From JAAYEA01 sp012689325 (GTDB lineage Bacteria > Chloroflexota > Anaerolineae > JAAYEA01), in contig DAITVZ010000008.1 of NCBI GenBank assembly GCA_036841525.1, positions 29,569-93,568 of the forward strand: a stretch of 64,000 bases of DNA. Reading direction: 5' to 3'. The notes beneath the pieces were generated by a model. The model saw nothing but the letters and a program-made list of their open reading frames with translations. It had not been told where the DNA came from and ran no database searches. Shown here piece after piece: positions 7,988-16,952 of this stretch. Made by a program: the position numbers and the translations under genes. Positions within the stretch are counted from its first letter, which is position 1. Every line of letters begins with the position of its first letter.

Positions 7988-9381
7988 TGACCCGCAAGAC
8001 CAACCGTCTGGCGCTGTGGCGCGCGCAGGCCAATTACTACCATTCCCGTTTCAACGCGCGTCTCTCAGCTTGGCTGCATCGCCAGCGCGGGCCGGAAGAG
8101 ATGAATGCGCTGCACCTCTACGGCGATATCGCTTGGTTCGGGGTCACCAATGCCATCCTCGGCACCTTCACCAGCGCCTTTGCCATCCGCTTGGGCGCCT
8201 CCGATACGCTCGTCGGCTTGCTCAGCTCGCTGCCCGCCCTGATCAACATCTTTTGGCAGGTTCCCTCCGGCCGCGTCGTCCAGCGCAGCGGCCAGATCCG
8301 GCGCGTCACCTTCTGGAGCCTTCTCGCCCAGCGCCTGGCCTACCTGCTCATCGCCATCATGCCCTTCTTCCTGCTGCGCTATCGCGCCGAGGCGGTGGTG
8401 GGGCTGATCACGCTAGCCAGCCTCCCCGGCGCCCTGGGCGGCGTGGCCTTTACCACCCTGATGGCCAAGGCCGTCTCGCCGGAAAAGCGCGCCGGCGTGG
8501 TAAGCATCCGCAACATGCTGCTATCCCTGACCGGGATGCTCTCCGTGTTGCTGGCGGGCAAGCTGCTGGACACGATCCCCGTCCCCTATAACTATCAGCT
8601 CTTTTTCGGCGTGGCCTTTCTGACCTCCATGTTCAGCCTGTATAACGTCAGCAAGGTACACCCCCTGCCTGAGTTGGAAGCGCCCAAGCCCGCGGCGACG
8701 CCAACCAGCGCGCCGGTCGCGCGGGTTCCGCTCCGGACGCGCCTGCGGGACACCTGGCAGACGATCCGCTCCCAGCGCGAGTTCTACAACTTTGCCGTGG
8801 GGAATTTCCTCTACGGCTGGGCCATGTATTTCCCGATGGCGCTCTATGGCCTCTATCGCGTCCGCGACCTGCAGGCCTCGAATAGCTGGCTGGGCCTGAT
8901 CTCCACCGTGGGCAGCGCCACGCAGATCGTCATGTTCCTGCTGTGGGGGCGCATCATGAAGCGGCGCGGCAACCGCTGGGTGTTCCTGGTGAGCGCCTTC
9001 GGCCTGGCCGGGTTTCCCTTCCTCACCGGCCTCTTTACGCGCATCGAGCCACTGGTCTGGGTCTCGGTCTGGAGCGGGATCTTTAATGCGAGCTGGAGCA
9101 TCTCGAACTTTGACTGCCTGATCTCGTCCATCCCCTCCAACCGGGTGCCCACCTTCATGGCCATCTATAACACGCTGCTCAACGTCACGGCCTTCATCGC
9201 GCCGCTGTTGGGCACCGCGGTCGCCGGCTGGATCGGCGCGCGCTACGCCCTGATGCTGGCGGGCGGGATGCGCCTGGCCGGCGCGCTTGTCCTCTCGCGC
9301 CTGCCCTTCGGCTACACGCCCCCGCGCGGGACCGCGCCCAGCCTGCTGGAGCGCCTCCGCAGTCTGCGACAAAAAGAATAG
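7987..9381 (+). CDS. MFS transporter
   Basis: 464 residues; the ATG uses the last base of the preceding TAA, so translation is coupled. There is a ~55-residue hydrophilic N-terminus, then about twelve hydrophobic segments in two halves separated by a Pro/Ala-rich linker (near residues 228-245). The loop 'SGRVVQRSGQIRRVTFWS' after the second helix resembles the MFS motif A region. Substrate unknown. A GC-rich hairpin begins at its stop codon. Confidence 0.85.
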   Translation: MTRKTNRLALWRAQANYYHSRFNARLSAWLHRQRGPEEMNALHLYGDIAWFGVTNAILGTFTSAFAIRLGASDTLVGLLSSLPALINIFWQVPSGRVVQRSGQIRRVTFWSLLAQRLAYLLIAIMPFFLLRYRAEAVVGLITLASLPGALGGVAFTTLMAKAVSPEKRAGVVSIRNMLLSLTGMLSVLLAGKLLDTIPVPYNYQLFFGVAFLTSMFSLYNVSKVHPLPELEAPKPAATPTSAPVARVPLRTRLRDTWQTIRSQREFYNFAVGNFLYGWAMYFPMALYGLYRVRDLQASNSWLGLISTVGSATQIVMFLLWGRIMKRRGNRWVFLVSAFGLAGFPFLTGLFTRIEPLVWVSVWSGIFNASWSISNFDCLISSIPSNRVPTFMAIYNTLLNVTAFIAPLLGTAVAGWIGARYALMLAGGMRLAGALVLSRLPFGYTPPRGTAPSLLERLRSLRQKE

Positions 9382-9400
9382 CCCGGCGCTCTGCCGGGCT
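9380..9400. terminator. Shared hairpin between convergent MFS and glgA genes
   Basis: 8-bp perfect stem (AGCCCGGC/GCCGGGCT) with a 5-base loop starting inside the MFS stop codon. There is no strong U-tract on either side, so termination may be weak. Confidence 0.45.
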
Positions 9401-9422
9401 ACTTGGCAGGTTGGTTTCCCCG

Positions 9423-11159
9423 CTAGTCGTCCAGGTGATTGATCTTGCGTTTGACCTCCCTGGCCAGGCGGTAGGCATCGGCGTACTCGCGCGCCGACGG
9501 GCCCCAGGAAAAGTCCTTGCTCATGCCCTCGCGCGCCAGCGCCCGCCAGCGCATGGGCTGCTGGCCGAAAACCTCCCGCGCGCGCCGCACCGCCTCCACC
9601 AGGGCCTGCGGCGAGGGCTCGTCAAAGACGAAACCGCCGCCCTTGCGGGCATCCGGCGGCGCCTCGGCGTCGCGCACCGTATCGGCCAAGCCGCCGGTGC
9701 GCCGGACGATGGGCACCGAGCCGTAGCGCATGCTCACCATCTGGGAGAGGCCGCAGGGTTCGTGCAATGAGGGCATCAGGAAGGCGTCGCTGCAAGCGTA
9801 GAGCAGGTGCTCGAACTCGAAATCGGCGTCGGCGGGCAGCCCTTTGCCGAGCCAGCGCTGCCACCGGCTGTTGATATAGGCCAATTGGCCGGGATAGACC
9901 TTGTCGAACCGCTCGTACTCGGCCCGGTACCACTGCCCGGCCACATCCTGCGCCGAGGCGCGCCCCAGGATCACCACCTGGCAGCCCATCTCCAGGATCG
10001 CCTGCAGCGCCCGAGCCCCCTCCGCCATCAGCAAATAGTCCTTCTGGTCGCCGATGCGCGCCACGCGCCCGATGAGCAGCGCCTGGTCGTCCACATCCAG
10101 GCCGCAAATCTGTTGCAGCCGCCGCTTATTGAGGGCCTTGCGCTGCCAAAGCACCTCGTCGGGCAGGTCGGGCCCAAAGCTCAACTGCCCCGGCGTCGCG
10201 GGCTCCACCTCGATCGGCTTGGCCAGCCCCTTGGCCAACCCCGCCACCACGTTCATCGCCAGGTGGGGATCGGTCTGGGGGTTCCAATAGTCCGTGTCGA
10301 TGCCGTTCAGGATGCCCAGGAAGGGCCGTGCCTTTTGCCGGTGCCGCAGCACATTATAGAAACCGACGCCATTGGGGATGCGGCAGGTATGCTCCGTGGC
10401 GCTGGAGCCCTCGGTGATGCGCACCGGATAGGGCAGCGGGTCGGATTCCGGCTGCAGGATCTCTTGGGCGTAAGTGGGGCTGACGGTATTGACCACGTCG
10501 GCCAGCGACAGCGCGCCCTTGCTAAAGCTGAAATGCCCGTAATACTCGTGCGGATGGATCACCGGGACCAGCTCGAGCCCCAACCCCGCCTCGCGCAGCG
10601 TGCGCGTGGAGAGCCCCCCAGGCCCGCCGAAGAGGATGTTGTGGGTGGTATAGAGCGTGGCGGTATTGAGGAAATCGTACTTGTAGACGCTGTCCAGATA
10701 GGCGGGGATCAGGCCCGCCTGCCAGTCGTTGCAGTGGATCACGTCCGGCTTCCAGTTCAGCGCGTTGAGCAGCTCCAGGGTGCCCCGGCAGAGCAACATG
10801 AACCGGCGCGCGTCGTCGGGCCAGCCATAGAGGCCGGCGCGGTCCTTGGTGCGCCGGTAAAAGTCGTAGGTGGTCGCGTCAAGGAGATAGACCTGCACGC
10901 CGCTATCGGGCAGCGTGGCCATCTTGACCTCGACCTCGCCAAGGTTGGGCACCGAGATGGGCTCGCCCAGGCCCGGGACTTCCTCCAGCTCGTAGCCCTG
11001 CTCTGCGATCATGGCATAGGCGGGCATGATCAGGCGCACCTGATGCCCCTGTTGGCGCAGCGCCTTGGGCAGGGCGCTGGCCACGTCCCCCAGCCCGCCG
11101 GTGGCAGCGAAGGGGCGCACTTCCGAGGTGACAAAGGCGATGTTGAGTTCGGCTCCCAT
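9423..11159 (-). CDS. glgA: Glycogen/starch synthase
   Basis: 578 residues, GT5 family. It elongates alpha-1,4-glucan from a nucleotide-glucose donor. The ATG at 11159 has GGAG upstream and starts the typical 'LNIAFVTSEVRPF'. Visible family motifs are 'HCNDWQAGLIP', 'YTTHNILF', 'GILNGIDTDYWNP' and the C-terminal 'HEPCGLSQMVSMRYGS...RRTGGLADTV' region. Two oddities stand out. The N-terminal donor-binding K-T-G-G is A-T-G-G (Ala at residue 19). There is also an extra segment between 'LSLADVVNTVSPTYA' and the NGIDTDYW motif. No other glg gene lies near. It has its own promoter. Confidence 0.93.
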   Translation of the reverse strand: MGAELNIAFVTSEVRPFAATGGLGDVASALPKALRQQGHQVRLIMPAYAMIAEQGYELEEVPGLGEPISVPNLGEVEVKMATLPDSGVQVYLLDATTYDFYRRTKDRAGLYGWPDDARRFMLLCRGTLELLNALNWKPDVIHCNDWQAGLIPAYLDSVYKYDFLNTATLYTTHNILFGGPGGLSTRTLREAGLGLELVPVIHPHEYYGHFSFSKGALSLADVVNTVSPTYAQEILQPESDPLPYPVRITEGSSATEHTCRIPNGVGFYNVLRHRQKARPFLGILNGIDTDYWNPQTDPHLAMNVVAGLAKGLAKPIEVEPATPGQLSFGPDLPDEVLWQRKALNKRRLQQICGLDVDDQALLIGRVARIGDQKDYLLMAEGARALQAILEMGCQVVILGRASAQDVAGQWYRAEYERFDKVYPGQLAYINSRWQRWLGKGLPADADFEFEHLLYACSDAFLMPSLHEPCGLSQMVSMRYGSVPIVRRTGGLADTVRDAEAPPDARKGGGFVFDEPSPQALVEAVRRAREVFGQQPMRWRALAREGMSKDFSWGPSAREYADAYRLAREVKRKINHLDD

Positions 11160-11208
11160 ACGCTCACTCCTCCATGGTCGTGGTTGCTGGCGGATCGCCG
11201 GTGGCCCT

Positions 11209-11236
11209 ATTATACCGGCAAGGGAGGAACTGGCAA
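11209..11236 (-). promoter_or_regulatory. Promoter of glgA
   Basis: On the minus strand, -35 TTGCCA (11236-11231), 16-base spacer, perfect -10 TATAAT (11214-11209), 50 bases upstream of the glgA ATG. Confidence 0.7.
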
Positions 11237-11248
11237 CAGGGCCCCGCC

Positions 11249-13621
11249 TCAGCTCGTCCCGAAAAGCGGCAAACGTGCCTCGTCCCGCTCGATCAGCGGG
11301 TCCAGCCCCACGGCCTCGGCCCACTCGTGCCAGCTCACCTGGGCGCCCTGCGCCAGGTTGACCAGGTGATCGTCCTTGATGATGCGCCACGCGGCCGCCG
11401 CCAGGCGCTGCCGCCGCAGCAGCGACCGCGCGAGCTTGGCCCGCAGCAGGCCCGCCCGGCGCGCCGGGATCACGAGGTACCGCTCGCCCACAGAGCTTTC
11501 CGACAGCAAGTCATCGATCTGGGCCGTCTCGCGCAGCACAAAGCTCAGCCGGACCTCCTGGCTCCGGGCCCAGACGACGTCCGCCTCGGGCGGGAAGGAG
11601 GCTGGCCCAAGGTCTCCGGCTGCCTCCGGTCCAGCAGGACGAATCCAGACGCCACAGCCGAGGCGATAGCCCAGCCGGGCCAGCGCCTCGATCAGGTTCA
11701 TCCGCCAGGCGGCGTCCGTCGCTGCCGCCTGCCAGCGCGCCTCGTCCACGGGGTCGCCATAGGCTTCCAGGCACCGCCTGACCAGGTCCGGCTCCGGCGT
11801 GGCGGGAAACGGGAAATCCGCCTCGATCCGCCGCACGAGCTCGCGCCAGGTCCAGGCTGGCCGCTGCGGAAGCAACTCGCGCACTGCTTGCTCCACGCGA
11901 TCGTCGAGAGGGGGCGATAGGGAACCGGGCCGCTGCAGCCACCAGGCGCCTTCCTCGCCGCCCTCCTTTTCCGAGAGCCAGACCACCTCGCTCGCCACGC
12001 CCTCTTGCAGCGCTCGCTTGACCTGCTCGCTCACGGCATCCCAGGCGCCGCCCTCCACCTGGCCCGCCATGGCCTGCCGCAAGAGGCCGCGCTCCTCCAA
12101 TCGGCGCCAAATGGCGTAGCGCAGCAGGGTTGCGCCGACTGGCTCGCCTCGTTGGGTCAGGGTGTCGACGGTGGCCCGGCGCGCCTCCTCCCGGAGCGCA
12201 GCCTCCAGCGCCTCGCGAGGCATGGGCGCGGGCTGCGGGAGCTCGTGGAGCGCCCAGGTCTGCCGGTAGCCGCCGCGCTGACTCGCCGAGGGCGCCGTCC
12301 AATGGGCCGCATCGCCCGGCGCGAACCCCGTCTCCACCAGCCGCAGCCCCGCCTTGGCCGCCGCCAGCATCAGCAGGGCGGGATAGGCCTGGTCGGCGGC
12401 CTCGAAGGCCATGACCAGTTGGCCATCGGCCTTGAGCAGCCGCCCCAGGACGTGCAGCGCCACCTCGACGGCCTGCAGGTACCAGCTCCAGGATGGGGCC
12501 TTGCGCCGCGCCAGGCTCCAGAGAGGCGCGGCCCGCTGCTCGCCCCAAAGCCACCCACTCCAAAGGTAGGCCAGCGGCCAATAGACCACGTCGAACTGGG
12601 TCGGCTGCGCCAGGATGGCCGCCACGCTCCGCGCGGGCAGGTGCTGGGCCAGGTCGCGCATGGAACGCAGCCCCACATAGGCCGCCGGGGCGGGCGGTCC
12701 CGCAGGCGCGGCGGCCAGCAAGTCCGCCGGATTGGGCGCCAGCCGCACGGAAGCGGGCTTGAGCTCGCGCAGGGCGGCCCAAGCCTGCTCCCAGGCCAGC
12801 CACACATTGATCTCCAGATACTGGCGCGGCGCGCGGGGCCGCTGCGGGCGATAGGCGGCATGGCCCGCCGGGTCGGGGTGCAAATTGGTGCAGAGGTCCA
12901 GACATTGCAGCAACAGCCAGAAGAGCGGCTGCTTGGACGCCGCATCCGGATACAACGCGTCGATCTTGAGCGCCAATTGGACCAGGGCATAGAGGCTGCG
13001 GGGCGTATACAGCGCCAAGAGCGCCTGAACCAATTCGCGCGCCTCCTCGCCCGCGCCGGAAAAGCGGTCGAGGATGTAGGAGCGATAGAGCCCCTCCACC
13101 GGCACGCTGTGGGCGAGCGCCAGGTCCGCCTCCGCGACAGGATCCTCGAACGCCTGCTGGCAGGTCGCGCAGCGGTAGCGCTTGCGCACCGGCGCGCCCT
13201 GATCGCGATCCCAGAGGTAGCCATCCGCGATGGCCGGGGAGCCGCACGTGGCGCAGGTGGTGCGATAGAGCTCCTGGATATGCTGGCGCAGGGGCACGCC
13301 GCGCTTGGGCGAGTCGGCGAGCCGGGTCACGGTGGAATCCAGCGCTGAGACGGCGGGCGGATCGAGCGCGATGGCGAGGCCCAAATGGGCCAGCGGGTCA
13401 AAATGGATCGAGATCGTGGAGAATCCCCGGCGCTGCGCCCGCCACACCACCTCGGGGTCGCGCGCAAAGGGATCGAGGATGATGCCGCCGGGGGACCAGC
13501 CAGACAGGTAAACGTCCACCAGCTCGGCGTCGAACCGGCCGGGGCGCTCCAGCACGAGGCTATTCTCCGGCCACCAGGCGATCTCCTGATGGCGCAGCGG
13601 CCCAGAAAAGTAGCGTGGCAT
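11249..13621 (-). CDS. Degenerate DNA-methylase-like protein with zinc ribbon
   Basis: 790 residues from ATG 13621, which has GGAGGT five bases upstream. The layout resembles large Zn-ribbon DNA N6-adenine/N4-cytosine methylases. An N-terminal motif I-like 'ILDPFARDP' (residues 48-56) stands where DPFxGxGT is expected. A CATC...CATC zinc ribbon lies near residues 120-160. Further on, 'AILAQPTQFDVVYWPLAYLW' stands where the catalytic DPPY and following helix belong, so DPPY is replaced by QPTQ (residues 339-342). The C-terminal ~350 residues show no known domain to me. Catalysis looks unlikely; a structural or DNA-binding role is an inference. No restriction gene is nearby. An independent promoter precedes it. 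Confidence 0.6.
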   Translation of the reverse strand: MPRYFSGPLRHQEIAWWPENSLVLERPGRFDAELVDVYLSGWSPGGIILDPFARDPEVVWRAQRRGFSTISIHFDPLAHLGLAIALDPPAVSALDSTVTRLADSPKRGVPLRQHIQELYRTTCATCGSPAIADGYLWDRDQGAPVRKRYRCATCQQAFEDPVAEADLALAHSVPVEGLYRSYILDRFSGAGEEARELVQALLALYTPRSLYALVQLALKIDALYPDAASKQPLFWLLLQCLDLCTNLHPDPAGHAAYRPQRPRAPRQYLEINVWLAWEQAWAALRELKPASVRLAPNPADLLAAAPAGPPAPAAYVGLRSMRDLAQHLPARSVAAILAQPTQFDVVYWPLAYLWSGWLWGEQRAAPLWSLARRKAPSWSWYLQAVEVALHVLGRLLKADGQLVMAFEAADQAYPALLMLAAAKAGLRLVETGFAPGDAAHWTAPSASQRGGYRQTWALHELPQPAPMPREALEAALREEARRATVDTLTQRGEPVGATLLRYAIWRRLEERGLLRQAMAGQVEGGAWDAVSEQVKRALQEGVASEVVWLSEKEGGEEGAWWLQRPGSLSPPLDDRVEQAVRELLPQRPAWTWRELVRRIEADFPFPATPEPDLVRRCLEAYGDPVDEARWQAAATDAAWRMNLIEALARLGYRLGCGVWIRPAGPEAAGDLGPASFPPEADVVWARSQEVRLSFVLRETAQIDDLLSESSVGERYLVIPARRAGLLRAKLARSLLRRQRLAAAAWRIIKDDHLVNLAQGAQVSWHEWAEAVGLDPLIERDEARLPLFGTS

Positions 13622-13664
13622 GCTCCACCTCCGGCTGCCTTTCTGCTGCACCCCCTATTGACAT

Positions 13665-13692
13665 ATTATACCCATTTGCCCCAACTCGGCAA
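13665..13692 (-). promoter_or_regulatory. Promoter of the methylase-like gene
   Basis: Minus strand -35 TTGCCG (13692-13687), 16-base spacer, perfect -10 TATAAT (13670-13665), 44 bases before the ATG. Confidence 0.7.
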
Positions 13693-13725
13693 AGCCATTC
13701 GGAAACTCGTCCAACCGGCGATTAT

Positions 13726-13754
13726 TTGTCGAAATCCGGCGACGGTGGTAAAAT
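13726..13754 (+). promoter_or_regulatory. Promoter of tRNA-Gln
   Basis: -35 TTGTCG (13726-13731), 17-base spacer, -10 TAAAAT (13749-13754), 17 bases before the tRNA 5' end. It is divergent from the methylase-like promoter. Confidence 0.65.
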
Positions 13755-13770
13755 GGCGCGGCAGTGGTAT

Positions 13771-13844
13771 TGGGGTGTCGCCAAGTGGATCAAGGCACGG
13801 GACTTTGACTCCCGCATTCGGAGGTTCGAATCCTCCCACCCCAG
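13771..13844 (+). tRNA. tRNA-Gln (anticodon TTG)
   Basis: A full cloverleaf can be drawn. The 7-bp acceptor stem TGGGGTG/CACCCCA is perfect. The anticodon stem CGGGA/TCCCG encloses loop CTTTGAC with anticodon TTG. The T-arm GGAGG-TTCGAAT-CCTCC is perfect. The discriminator is G and CCA is not encoded. The T1-A72 end pair agrees with bacterial glutamine tRNAs. Confidence 0.97.
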
Positions 13845-13911
13845 CTTACTCAAGTGACCGGGGTGGGGCCTTGTGGCGCTATCTTGGTCATTTTTTCTAT
13901 CGGGAGGTGCT

Positions 13912-15261
13912 ATGGAAGACCTGGCCGTCGTCGTCCTCGCCGCAGGGCAAGGCACCCGCATGAAGTCCAAGCTGCCCAAGGTGCTGCATCCCGTGGCCGG
14001 CCTGCCCATGATCCAGTACTCGCTCGACAGCGCCAAGGCGCTCTCCGCCCAAAAGCCGGTGATGGTCATCGGCCACGGCGCCGAGATGATCCGCGAGGCG
14101 CTGGGCGCGGAAGCCGAGTACGTCTATCAAGCGCAGCGGCTGGGAACCGGCCATGCGCTGCTCCAGGCGCGACAGGCGGTGGAAGGCAAAGCGCCGCTGG
14201 TCCTTTCCCTCTATGGCGATATGCCCCTCTTGACCCTCGAGACGCTGCGGCAATTGGTGGAGCGGCAACGCCAGAGCGGCGCCGCCGTGACCATGCTCAC
14301 CTGCCTCTCCGATGACTCGATGGCCTTTGGCCGCGTCATCCGCGATGACCAGGGGCGCGTCCGCCAGGTGGTGGAAGAGGTGGATTGCACGCCGGAGCAA
14401 AAGCTGATCAAGGAGCTGAACTGCGGCATCTATTGCTGGCGCGCCGAGTGGCTGTGGCCCAACCTGCCCAAGATCGGCCTGAGCCGCAAGGGCGAGTACT
14501 ATTTGACCGACATGATCGAGATGGCCGTGCGAGATGGGCAGCAGGTCGAGTCCATCGTATTGGACGACGTGCGCCAGGTCATCGGCATCAACAAGCGCAC
14601 CCAACTGGCCTGGGCGGAAAAGGTGATCCGCGACCGCATCCGCGAGGCGCTCATGGACAGCGGTGTGACCATGATCGACCCCGACACCACCTATATCGAC
14701 GCGACCGTGCAGGTGGCCCAAGATACGACGATCTACCCCAATTGCCACCTGCTCGGCGCCACCCAGGTCGGGGAGGACTGCATCATCGGGCCCAACAGCC
14801 TTATCCGCGATAGCCAAATCGGCCAGCGGTGCCAGATCATCTCCTCGGTGGTGGAGGAGGCGGTCATCGAGGACGAGGTGCGCATGGGGCCCTTCGCCCA
14901 CGTCCGTCCCGGCGCCCACCTGGAGCGCGGCGTCCACATGGGCAACTTTGGCGAGGTCAAGAACTCGCGCATCGGCGCGGGGACGGTGATCAGCCATTTC
15001 AGCTATATCGGCGACGCCACGGTGGGCCGGGGGGTGAACATCGGCGCGGGCGCGGTGACCTGCAACTATGACGGCCAGCGCAAGCATCCCACGGTCATCG
15101 ACGACGGGGCCTTTATCGGCAGCGGCGCCAAGTTGGTCGCCCCGTTGCGCATCGGCCGAGGGGCCATCGTCGGCGCCGGCGCGGTGGTGACCCACGACGT
15201 CCCGCCGGAGACGGTGGTCTATGGCGTCCCCGCCCGGGAGAAGGGCCAGGGTGCGCCATGA
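13912..15261 (+). CDS. glmU: Bifunctional UDP-GlcNAc pyrophosphorylase/GlcN-1-P acetyltransferase
   Basis: 449 residues; ATG 13912 follows GGGAGGTG. The N-terminal uridyltransferase domain begins with the nucleotide-binding signature 'LAAGQGTRMKSKLPKVLH', then 'YGDMPLL'. The C-terminal left-handed beta-helix acetyltransferase shows hexapeptide repeats and 'RPGAHLERGVHMGNFGEVKNS' in part, then 'NYDGQRKHPT' with the catalytic-His region. Both activities look intact. It makes UDP-GlcNAc from GlcN-1-P for cell-wall and glycan synthesis. The stop overlaps the cdd start (ATGA). Confidence 0.97.
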   Translation: MEDLAVVVLAAGQGTRMKSKLPKVLHPVAGLPMIQYSLDSAKALSAQKPVMVIGHGAEMIREALGAEAEYVYQAQRLGTGHALLQARQAVEGKAPLVLSLYGDMPLLTLETLRQLVERQRQSGAAVTMLTCLSDDSMAFGRVIRDDQGRVRQVVEEVDCTPEQKLIKELNCGIYCWRAEWLWPNLPKIGLSRKGEYYLTDMIEMAVRDGQQVESIVLDDVRQVIGINKRTQLAWAEKVIRDRIREALMDSGVTMIDPDTTYIDATVQVAQDTTIYPNCHLLGATQVGEDCIIGPNSLIRDSQIGQRCQIISSVVEEAVIEDEVRMGPFAHVRPGAHLERGVHMGNFGEVKNSRIGAGTVISHFSYIGDATVGRGVNIGAGAVTCNYDGQRKHPTVIDDGAFIGSGAKLVAPLRIGRGAIVGAGAVVTHDVPPETVVYGVPAREKGQGAP

Positions 15262-15656
15262 TCTCGGACGAAGAGCTGATCCGCCGGGCCGCCGCCGCGC
15301 GAGAGAATGCCTACGTCCCCTATTCGCACTTTGCCGTCGGCGCCGCGCTGCTGACCCAGTCCGGCCGCGTCTATGTGGGCTGTAACGTGGAAAACGCCTC
15401 CTATGGCCTGACCATCTGCGCGGAGCGGGCGGCGGTCTTTCGCGCCGTGTGCGCCGGCGAGCGCGAGTTCGCCGCCATCGCCGTGGTCACCGCCAACGGG
15501 GTCTCTCCCTGCGGCGCTTGCCGCCAGGTGCTGCGCGAGTTCAGCGCCGATATGCGCGTGATCATCGCCACCGCGGGCGCAGAGGACAGTCCCCCGCGCG
15601 AATATACCCTGGATCAACTGCTGCCGGACGGCTTTGCGCCCCACGACCTGAGATGA
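15258..15656 (+). CDS. cdd: Cytidine deaminase
   Basis: 132 residues, small homotetrameric type. The ATG overlaps the glmU stop by four bases. Zinc and catalytic motifs are complete: 'CAERAAVF' (Cys and Glu proton shuttle) and 'PCGACRQVL' (two zinc Cys). 'GCNVENASYG' gives the substrate-binding Asn/Glu. It deaminates cytidine/deoxycytidine in pyrimidine salvage. Coupling to glmU is probably only shared transcription. Confidence 0.95.
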   Translation: MISDEELIRRAAAARENAYVPYSHFAVGAALLTQSGRVYVGCNVENASYGLTICAERAAVFRAVCAGEREFAAIAVVTANGVSPCGACRQVLREFSADMRVIIATAGAEDSPPREYTLDQLLPDGFAPHDLR

Positions 15657-15688
15657 GGCGCGGCAGCGCAGAGTAAAGGAGCGAGCAC

Positions 15689-16894
15689 ATGCCAGCGATC
15701 GAGATCAAGCCGGATGTCTATTGGATCGGCGTCAACGACCGGACCACGGACCTCTTTGAGGGGCTGTGGCCCATCACCCGCGAAGGCGTCTCCTATAACA
15801 CCTACCTGGTTCGCGACGACAAGTCGGCCATCGTGGATCTGGTCAAGGACACCAAAGAGGGCGAGTTGGTGGACCACCTCAGCGACATCATGGACGTCGC
15901 TGACCTGGACTATCTGGTCATCAACCACATGGAGCCCGACCATTCCGGGGCGCTCAAGGTTTTCCTGCGCCTGGCCCCCAAGCTGACCATCCTGGGCACG
16001 CCCAAGACCAAACAGATGCTGGAGAGCTTTTACGGCATCACCGAGCGCGTCCGCGTGGTGGAGGACGGGGAGGAGATCTCCCTGGGCCGCAAGACCTTGC
16101 GGTTCGTGCATACGCCCTTTGTCCATTGGCCCGAGACCATGATGACCTATGTCGTCTCGGAGCGGGTGCTCTTTGCTTGCGACGGCTTTGGCGGCTATGG
16201 CGCGCTGCGCGGCGCGATCTTTGACGACCAGTGCGTCGACCCGGCGTGGTATGAGAAGGAAGCGCTCCGGTACTATGTAAACATCGTGGCCAAGTTCAGC
16301 GGCCCTGTCCTGCGCGCCATCGACAAGCTGGCCGGCGTGCCGGTGGACGTGGTCGCGCCGTCCCACGGCCTGATCTGGCGCGCTCACCCCGAGCGCATCA
16401 TCGCCCTCTATAAGGAGTGGGCCGAGCTGGCCAAGGGCGGCGGCGCGCCCGGCGTGGCCCTGGTCTATGGCTCCATGTACGGCAACACGGAAGAGATGAT
16501 GAACGCCGTGGCGGAGGGCATCTCCAAGGTCGGGCTGCCGCTGGAGATCTTTGACGGCGGGCGGACGCACAGTAGCTACATCTTGCCCGCCATGTGGCGC
16601 TACGCCGGCGTGATGGTGGGCGCGCCGACCTACGAGGGTTCGCTGTTTCCGGCCATGACGCAGGTGCTCGAGATGGCCGCCCACAAGCGCATCCTGGGCA
16701 AAAAGACCGCCCGCTTTGGCAGCTATGGCTGGAGCGGCGGCGCGCAGCGCGAGTACGAGGCCATCGTGCAGCCGCTCAAATGGGAAGTGATGGAGCCGTT
16801 CGAGTTCGTCGGCGCGCCGACGAAAGAGGACCTCAGGCACGGCTTCGAATATGGCGAGCGGTTCGCCCGCTGGGTGGCCGAATCCGCCAAATAG
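15689..16894 (+). CDS. Flavodiiron protein (FprA/A-type flavoprotein)
   Basis: 401 residues. The N-terminal metallo-beta-lactamase domain has diiron ligands in HMEPDHSG, 'HTPFVHWPETM', 'FACDGFGG' and 'APSHGLIW'. The C-terminal flavodoxin domain (from ~residue 255) has the FMN loop 'YGSMYGNTEEM'. Length matches two-domain class A flavodiiron proteins, which reduce O2 or NO to water or N2O in anaerobes and microaerophiles. Reductase partners (rubredoxin) are not adjacent. A strong terminator follows. GGAGCGAG ribosome site. Confidence 0.95.
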   Translation: MPAIEIKPDVYWIGVNDRTTDLFEGLWPITREGVSYNTYLVRDDKSAIVDLVKDTKEGELVDHLSDIMDVADLDYLVINHMEPDHSGALKVFLRLAPKLTILGTPKTKQMLESFYGITERVRVVEDGEEISLGRKTLRFVHTPFVHWPETMMTYVVSERVLFACDGFGGYGALRGAIFDDQCVDPAWYEKEALRYYVNIVAKFSGPVLRAIDKLAGVPVDVVAPSHGLIWRAHPERIIALYKEWAELAKGGGAPGVALVYGSMYGNTEEMMNAVAEGISKVGLPLEIFDGGRTHSSYILPAMWRYAGVMVGAPTYEGSLFPAMTQVLEMAAHKRILGKKTARFGSYGWSGGAQREYEAIVQPLKWEVMEPFEFVGAPTKEDLRHGFEYGERFARWVAESAK

Positions 16895-16905
16895 CGTAAA
16901 GCCAA

Positions 16906-16940
16906 AGAGGCCGGGCAGCGCAATGCGCTGTCCGGCCTCT
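16906..16940 (+). terminator. Strong terminator after the flavodiiron gene
   Basis: Long hairpin (AGAGGCCGG...CCGGCCTCT with an inner GCAGCGC/GCGCTG stem), followed by TCTAT. It is also positioned to serve the convergent DedA gene. Confidence 0.75.
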
Positions 16941-16952
16941 TCTATGACGACC

